Origin: Spirochaetaceae bacterium UBA6089
GTDB lineage: Bacteria; Spirochaetota; Spirochaetia; Treponematales; Rectinemataceae
Length of the DNA: 37,861 bases
Assembly: GCA_002435985.1 (NCBI GenBank)
Contig: DIXD01000114.1
Location: 9,057-46,917, forward strand
Direction of reading: 5' to 3'
Below, piece by piece: positions 33,533 through 37,861 of this stretch (its first letter is position 1; each line of letters opens with the position of its first letter). The notes under the pieces are model-generated. The model searched no databases. It had not been told where the DNA came from and saw nothing but the letters and a program-made list of their open reading frames with translations. A program made the position numbers and the translations under genes.

Positions 33533-34141
33533 TCACACAAAAAAGTCGTACTTTGTCTGGAGATGTTCAACAAACCCTTTTTGGAAGGTGATGTTCGCTT
33601 TTTTTTCCGTAGCGATCGTAGTGGGGGGGCCATGGCCGGGGAATATCACCGTATTGCCCGGCAGAGAAAAAAGCTTCTGTCGTATACGGGCAATGAGCGC
33701 ATTTGTATTGAATGTGCTGTTTGTTTTTCCAATAAGACCTGCGTGGAGTACATCGCCTGTAAAAAGAAAGTTCTCTGCAAGGAGATAGACGATCGAATCT
33801 TGAGAATGCCCCGGGACCGCGATTGCCTTGATCTCGTAGCCTGCTTCCATGAAGATGTCTCCGTCCCTCACTTTTCTGCACTGGAAGCCGAGGAGCCTGG
33901 TATTGGATGCGTAGATGGTTGGACTGTAGATTTTCATGATTGTCGACAGGCCGTTGATATGGTGGATATGGTTGTGGGTGATGAGTATGCCGCAGAGATC
34001 GAAATGATGTTGTTCGATTTTTTCGATCATCGTTGGCGAAAGTTCGGCAGGATCCACCATCAAAGCCTTCCTTGAATCTTCATTGCCGACGATATAGCTG
34101 TTTGCAAACCCAAACACGGAATAATGCTGATAGACTTTCAT
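33533..34141 (-). CDS. Metallo-beta-lactamase-fold hydrolase with altered metal motif
   Basis: A 202-residue protein of the glyoxalase II-like hydrolase group. The usual THxHxDH motif reads THNHIHH (His56, His58, His60, His61), so the conserved Asp, which helps hold the second metal, is replaced by His. The remaining ligands look intact: His112 in PGHSQDS, Asp130 in FTGDVLH and His170 in FPGHGPPTT. It lacks the long C-terminal domain of glyoxalase II. The substrate is unknown, likely a thioester or other hydrolysable bond. Its ATG overlaps the stop of the pentapeptide-repeat gene, so they are coupled. It converges with the isomerase-like gene across 15 bases. Confidence 0.85.
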   Translation of the reverse strand: MKVYQHYSVFGFANSYIVGNEDSRKALMVDPAELSPTMIEKIEQHHFDLCGILITHNHIHHINGLSTIMKIYSPTIYASNTRLLGFQCRKVRDGDIFMEAGYEIKAIAVPGHSQDSIVYLLAENFLFTGDVLHAGLIGKTNSTFNTNALIARIRQKLFSLPGNTVIFPGHGPPTTIATEKKANITFQKGFVEHLQTKYDFFV

Positions 34142-34737
34142 AGATACAGGTGCTCCCTGTCACGGACAGCTTCTGCGATATTCGATCCCGAAAACGTGAC
34201 CTTGACTTCTTTCGAAGGAATATAGAATGCGCGTTTGAAGTCGCAGTCGTCGAAATTCACCGTGTTCAAATCGCAGGACAGAAATCTTGAATTATATAGG
34301 TTCGAACCTGAAAACGTACAGTCCACGAACTTCGATCCGTTGAAGTTGGCCTGAATCAGCTCGGAATTTTCAAAGCTGCAGTCCACAAACGAAGATATAC
34401 CAAAGGAACAGAAATCGATGTCGGAACCAGAAAAATCGCACGATAGAAAGCTTGAATGATCAAGAAAACAGAGATGAAAAGATGCTCCGGTAAACATCGA
34501 CTGTCGGGTCTTCGAGTTTCTGAAGGAGCAGCCCACAAATCGATACCGCGAGAAATCCATGCCGACAAACGATGCGCCATCGAAGACTCTGTTGAGAATA
34601 GCGGTTTGAGTCTTCAATTCCTGCAGCGATTGTTGCATTCGTTCAGGATGCTCTTTAAGGTGCCGACAACAGAGACTCTCGAGGGAAAATGCCGGCCTTT
34701 TGCAGCCCTCGACGGCGCATGGGGTGATCTTGAACAT
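34138..34737 (-). CDS. Pentapeptide-repeat protein with N-terminal Cys/His motif
   Basis: The 199-residue protein starts with CAVEGC...CCRHL, a possible small zinc-binding knuckle (Cys7, Cys12, then a CCxxH at about 23-27). From about residue 52 it is a run of pentapeptide repeats of the A(N/D)LxF type, for example FDGASFVGMDF, FTGASFHLCF, FSGSDIDFCSF, FENSELIQANF and FSGSNLYNSRF, with many Cys. Such repeats fold as a right-handed beta-helix. Some members mimic DNA and bind gyrase, others are scaffolds. The role here is unknown. A TTGAGC-17-TAGGCT promoter ends 8 bases before the ATG. Confidence 0.85.
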   Translation of the reverse strand: MFKITPCAVEGCKRPAFSLESLCCRHLKEHPERMQQSLQELKTQTAILNRVFDGASFVGMDFSRYRFVGCSFRNSKTRQSMFTGASFHLCFLDHSSFLSCDFSGSDIDFCSFGISSFVDCSFENSELIQANFNGSKFVDCTFSGSNLYNSRFLSCDLNTVNFDDCDFKRAFYIPSKEVKVTFSGSNIAEAVRDREHLYL

Positions 34738-34745
34738 ATATGTAT

Positions 34746-34774
34746 AGCCTACATGATTCTGCCCATGGGCTCAA
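34746..34774 (-). promoter_or_regulatory. Promoter of the pentapeptide/metallo-beta-lactamase pair
   Basis: On the minus strand TTGAGC (34774-34769) and TAGGCT (34751-34746) are 17 bases apart, and the -10 box ends 8 bases before the ATG at 34737. No Shine-Dalgarno is present. The same TAGGCT -10 is used at 29337-29342. Confidence 0.6.
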
Positions 34775-34808
34775 GATGGGAGAGCGCACAGTCGCTCCAA
34801 AAACACGC

Positions 34809-34837
34809 TTGCCAGTTTTCGACGAACCGTGTACTAT
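34809..34837 (+). promoter_or_regulatory. Promoter of the Cys-rich protein-murI-rsgA-mutS2 run
   Basis: TTGCCA (34809-34814) and TACTAT (34832-34837) are 17 bases apart. The -10 box ends 7 bases before the ATG at 34845, and there is no Shine-Dalgarno. Confidence 0.6.
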
Positions 34838-34844
34838 TTTGGAT

Positions 34845-35135
34845 ATGTGTTATGCATGCGGTGGAGTTCTGGCATATGGGTATAAACCAGGATTCAACGA
34901 TGTCTGCGATATATGTGGAAAGGACATACACGTGTGCCGTATGTGTCGCTTCTACGCACCCGGGGCACACTGGGACTGTGCCGAGAACGTGGAGGAACAT
35001 GTCATAGACAAGGAAAAGAGAAACCACTGTGAATTTTTCGTGCTTGCGGAAAAGTATGTCGATGGTGGTCCCTCTCGGGAGAGCCGCTCAGCTTCCGATG
35101 CGAAGCGAAAGTTTAGTGCCTTGTTTGGGGAATGA
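34845..35135 (+). CDS. Small cysteine-rich, zinc-ribbon-like protein
   Basis: With the start at 34845 the product is 96 residues. An ATG at 34740 is in frame but lies before the predicted promoter. The N-terminal half holds MCYACGG, then VCDICGKDIHVCRMCRFY, later WDC and NHC, nine cysteines in all, with His in between. This is typical of proteins binding two or more zinc ions, or possibly other metal. The C-terminus is charged and looks flexible. It heads a run with murI beginning directly after its stop codon. Family not recognised. Function unknown. Confidence 0.7.
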   Translation: MCYACGGVLAYGYKPGFNDVCDICGKDIHVCRMCRFYAPGAHWDCAENVEEHVIDKEKRNHCEFFVLAEKYVDGGPSRESRSASDAKRKFSALFGE

Positions 35136-35972
35136 ATGTCCACAGAAAAAAGTAATGTGCGCGTGTGTGTGTTCGATTCAGGGATAGGCGGCCTGCCTTT
35201 TTTTAAGGCGATTCTGGAAGAATTTCCTTATTTAGAAATATATTATGTTGCCGATGATGCAGGTTTCCCTTATGGGACCAAATCTGTCGAAACGATTCGC
35301 GACATCCTGTTCGAGCGTATTCGGAGGGTTCGTGCGCGCCTCGATCCGGACATTCTCGTCATCTCTTGCATGACCGCTGTCTTAGTGGGGCTCAAGGACC
35401 TTCAGGAAGCACATCAGGCAATGCATATCATTGGTGCCATGCCGCCAATAGCGACTGCAGCCCAAGAGACGCGGACACGGCGGATAGCGCTGATGACGAC
35501 GGCACTGGCTGCAGAAGATGTCTATCTCGACAATCTGATAGCTCGGCATGCGCCCGACATCGAGGTCATCCGTATTCCGGCCCAGGACCTGGTCGACTAT
35601 GTAGAACAGCATCTTCCCTTTGCTTCACCAGAGTCCGCTCAAGCCTCGGTCCAACCATACATCAAGTATGTGCGCGACGAGGGCGTCGACAGAATTGTCC
35701 TTGCGAGCAGCCACTTTGTGTTGCTGGAAGAGACTATTTACACTTTACTTTCCAAGGAAGGCATCGATCATGTTCGCCTTCTCGATTCTAGAAACAAGGT
35801 GCTGTCGGAGCTCCGTGTGCTTGTGCAAAACAACCGGTGGGAGAGGGCGGCATCTCTGGAAAAGCCAGCCCTAAAGAGAACGGGATTTTTTCTTACCAGC
35901 GACCGGTCTCCGGCGCCTTCCTATCTCACCTGGGCTCATCGATTCGGGCTCTCGTTGCCGCAGCTTTTATGA
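35136..35972 (+). CDS. murI: Glutamate racemase homologue lacking the second catalytic cysteine
   Basis: MurI converts L- to D-glutamate for peptidoglycan with two cysteines acting as acid and base. The 278-residue length, VFDSGIGGL at residues 12-20, GFPYGTKS at 43-50 and the central half-site are typical. The first cysteine, Cys78, is in VISCMTAV, where the family has CNTA. The second motif, normally LGCTHYP, reads LASSHFV (189-195), so the cysteine is Ser191. The enzyme is probably impaired or works differently, or this is a related protein with another task. It starts directly after the Cys-rich gene and overlaps rsgA by ATGA. Confidence 0.8.
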   Translation: MSTEKSNVRVCVFDSGIGGLPFFKAILEEFPYLEIYYVADDAGFPYGTKSVETIRDILFERIRRVRARLDPDILVISCMTAVLVGLKDLQEAHQAMHIIGAMPPIATAAQETRTRRIALMTTALAAEDVYLDNLIARHAPDIEVIRIPAQDLVDYVEQHLPFASPESAQASVQPYIKYVRDEGVDRIVLASSHFVLLEETIYTLLSKEGIDHVRLLDSRNKVLSELRVLVQNNRWERAASLEKPALKRTGFFLTSDRSPAPSYLTWAHRFGLSLPQLL

Positions 35973-36976
35973 ATGCGGTGTTCGATGTTGGCATCATGCA
36001 AGGGGTGGTCCTTTCATTCAGCAACCAACACGCTAAAGTCAAGTGCGAAGACGGCCAGACTCGGCTATGCACGATCAAAGGCAAAAGGATTCGCGCGCTG
36101 GATGGATGGTACAACGCGCTCGCCGCCGGAGACCGTGTATCCGTACAGCCGATATCGGATACCACGGGACTGATCGAATCGCTTCTGCCGAGAAAAAACG
36201 TTTTTGGTCGTTACAACGAGAAAGGGAGCGCGGATCAGGCCTTGGCGGCGAACATCGATATGGTGGTCTGTGTGACGAGTACAAGGACACCGCCTTTCAG
36301 ACCACGCTTTATCGACAGAGTGAGCGTGCTGGCAGAGCAGTGTGGGGCGCCCCTCTCCATCGTGTGCAATAAGATCGATTTGGGATCGAGCGATCTCATC
36401 GAAGAACGCCTGTCGGTGTTCGAGCGCTTAGGGTTCCGCACCTTCAAGAGCAGTGTCGTGCTCAGGCTTGGTATTGACGAGCTTCTGCATGCCTTGGTTG
36501 GGAAGACTTCTGTCTTTGTAGGGCAGTCCGGCGCAGGCAAGTCGAGTCTCATAAACTGCCTTATTCCGGGAGCCTGCCAGCGAACCGGCGAAGTGTCCGA
36601 GAAATACGACAGAGGAAGGCACACGACGACGCTCAGCACCATGCTCTTTTCCGAAGCTGAGGACCTGCGCATCATCGATACACCGGGCTTGCGCAGACTC
36701 GCTGTCCGGAATATCGATCCGGACGATGTGATTGCCTATTTCCCGGACATGGCTCCCTTTCTCGGGCACTGTGAGTTTGGTGCCTCGTGCACCCACACCC
36801 ACGAATCCGGCTGTGCCGTGCGGAAGGCTGTGCACGAAGGACATATCTGGCATGATCGCTACGAGAGCTATCTCCGTATCCGCGGAGAGCTGGAAGAGGC
36901 GAAGCACAGGAAGAGAGCCGTAGGCGGGAAACTGCACAGAGATGCCAGGTATGACATCGAGGATGAAGAATGGTGA
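35969..36976 (+). CDS. rsgA: Ribosome small subunit-dependent GTPase RsgA
   Basis: A circularly permuted GTPase in 30S maturation. The start at 35969 forms an ATGA overlap with murI. Translation could in principle begin at 35837, but that region lies within murI. The product is 335 residues. An OB-fold N-terminus is followed by NKID (134-137) before the P-loop GQSGAGKS (185-192) and then DTPG (237-240), the permuted order. The C-terminal zinc knuckle is C268-x5-C274-x-H276-x5-C282 (CEFGASCTHTHESGC). It overlaps mutS2 by 7 bases. Confidence 0.95.
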   Translation: MNAVFDVGIMQGVVLSFSNQHAKVKCEDGQTRLCTIKGKRIRALDGWYNALAAGDRVSVQPISDTTGLIESLLPRKNVFGRYNEKGSADQALAANIDMVVCVTSTRTPPFRPRFIDRVSVLAEQCGAPLSIVCNKIDLGSSDLIEERLSVFERLGFRTFKSSVVLRLGIDELLHALVGKTSVFVGQSGAGKSSLINCLIPGACQRTGEVSEKYDRGRHTTTLSTMLFSEAEDLRIIDTPGLRRLAVRNIDPDDVIAYFPDMAPFLGHCEFGASCTHTHESGCAVRKAVHEGHIWHDRYESYLRIRGELEEAKHRKRAVGGKLHRDARYDIEDEEW

Positions 36977-37861
36977 CCCACGAACACAGTCTCGAAAGGC
37001 TCGATTTTTATCGATTACGTGAGCGACTCGAGGGCTACTGTCTCTCCTATGAGGGACAAACCCTCATGCGCTCGACCTTGCCATGCTCAAGGCCAGAATC
37101 AGTGGAGAGGTTGAAGCAAGATCTCACTTTACTTGTAGAGGGTTTGAACAACAAAGATATTCCTTCACTCTCTTTTCCAAATATAGAAAGCCTTCTTCCG
37201 AAGGCCCAAAAAGAAGGGGTATCGCTTGATGTCGACGAGCTTTTTGCCATAGGCCTGTGGACAAAATCATACGAGCAGCTCTTTACCTTTCTGCGGGCAA
37301 TCCTGCGTCCTCCGCTTGAGAAAAATTCGGCGAGAAACCCTTCCCCTGCGGATGGAGAGATTGACCTTGGCCAGTCTTTAGGTGGAGAGGCAGCCCCCGA
37401 AGATGATGAGCGCTGGGCCCTGCCCGGCATTGAGCGGATTGTGTTTTTTGCCCCTTCGCTCTCGGATGTCCATAAAAAAATATTTAAAGTGGTGACGGAA
37501 GATGGAGAGCTGCGAGACCTACCGCGGACTCGTTCGCTTCGGACCGCCATCCAAAAGGCTCAAGCAGAGAATCTCCGTATTGTGAACCAATACCTCTCGG
37601 ATCCAAACCTTCAAGCCGCGCTTCAGTCGAATTCCCCAACCGAACGAGACAACAGGACGGTCATTGCGGTCAAGGCACATTTCAAGGGACGAATAAAGGG
37701 AATCGTGCACGAATTTTCTTCGACTGGGCAGACGGTCTTCATTGAGCCGATTGAACTTGTCGAACGCAACAACCATCTTCTCGAGCTCGAGACAAGACTT
37801 GCCGAAGAGATACGCGCGATACTCCGAGAGACCACCGAGGAGCTGCGGCCACTATTCCCTC
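36970..37861 (+). CDS. mutS2: MutS2 family ATPase, N-terminal part (truncated by window edge)
   Basis: The frame is open from the ATG at 36970 to the end of the window (297 codons), with GAGGA 6 bases before the ATG. The start overlaps the last 7 bases of rsgA. Residues from about 235 match the MutS2 core: NRTVIAVKAHFKGRIKGIVHE, then FSSTGQTVFIEPIELVERNNHLLELE, ahead of where the ATPase domain should lie. The N-terminus (SLERLDFYRLRERLEGYCLS) fits the MutS2 beginning. MutS2 proteins are about 780-800 residues with a C-terminal Smr domain, so the ATPase and Smr parts lie outside. They suppress recombination or rescue collided ribosomes. A polar insert near residues 118-145 looks disordered. 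Confidence 0.9.
   Translation, partial: MVTHEHSLERLDFYRLRERLEGYCLSYEGQTLMRSTLPCSRPESVERLKQDLTLLVEGLNNKDIPSLSFPNIESLLPKAQKEGVSLDVDELFAIGLWTKSYEQLFTFLRAILRPPLEKNSARNPSPADGEIDLGQSLGGEAAPEDDERWALPGIERIVFFAPSLSDVHKKIFKVVTEDGELRDLPRTRSLRTAIQKAQAENLRIVNQYLSDPNLQAALQSNSPTERDNRTVIAVKAHFKGRIKGIVHEFSSTGQTVFIEPIELVERNNHLLELETRLAEEIRAILRETTEELRPLFP

Noticed and set aside
35837..35968. N-terminal extension of rsgA inside murI
   Set aside because: The ATG at 35969 overlaps the murI stop as ATGA and gives the normal RsgA length and beginning.
1..37861. tRNA, rRNA, tmRNA, CRISPR array or insertion sequence
   Set aside because: I read both strands for these and saw no cloverleaf, repeat-spacer array, transposase motif or terminal inverted repeats. 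A covariance-model search would be the decisive check for small RNAs.

Overview
This window is a dense stretch of chromosomal core genes from a bacterium that I place in the Spirochaetota, probably near Treponema. The placement is an inference. It rests on relaxed spirochaete-type lipoprotein signals, a long GAPDH with kinetoplastid-like insertions, a long LepB with a degenerate twin, and the mix of housekeeping genes. I see no rRNA, tRNA, CRISPR array, insertion sequence or prophage. No stretch over 300 bases lacks a gene.

Layout. Positions 26-2431 (minus strand) hold a small envelope operon: an unrecognised protein, an outer-membrane barrel candidate and a lipoprotein. Positions 2541-5046 (plus) hold an unrecognised protein and a lipoprotein with a HELSH zinc-peptidase motif. 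Positions 5118-8767 hold a coiled-coil protein, an FtsB/DivIC-like protein and PBP1A. Positions 8964-13425 are a glycolytic cluster, gap-pgk-cysE-tpiA, with a strong terminator between pgk and cysE, followed by secG. Positions 13581-19422 (plus) hold a small unknown protein, a J-domain protein, a SurA-like chaperone, nusB, map, an HtrA protease and a phosphoribosyltransferase. glgC (minus) is divergent from a helicase-exonuclease pair matching MrfA/MrfB of mitomycin repair. rlmN and a TPR protein follow on the minus strand. Positions 26757-29327 (minus) are a PEGA/SUMF1-like membrane protein, smpB and rsmD. Divergent from these is lepB, a catalytically dead LepB-like paralogue, hemW and a sugar-isomerase-like gene. 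The right end holds a metallo-beta-lactamase-fold protein with an altered metal motif and a pentapeptide-repeat protein (minus). Opposite them run a cysteine-rich protein, a glutamate racemase homologue missing its second catalytic cysteine, rsgA, and mutS2, which is cut by the window edge.

Gene packing is extreme. ATGA start/stop overlaps are common, and two convergent pairs share bases of their stop codons. Internal operon genes usually have clear Shine-Dalgarno sequences. Many operon-leading genes have none, and instead have a sigma70-like promoter whose -10 box ends only 7-9 bases before the start codon, which suggests leaderless mRNAs. This pattern, the dead LepB paralogue coupled to LepB, the racemase lacking a catalytic cysteine and the metallo-beta-lactamase variant are the observations I rate highest.
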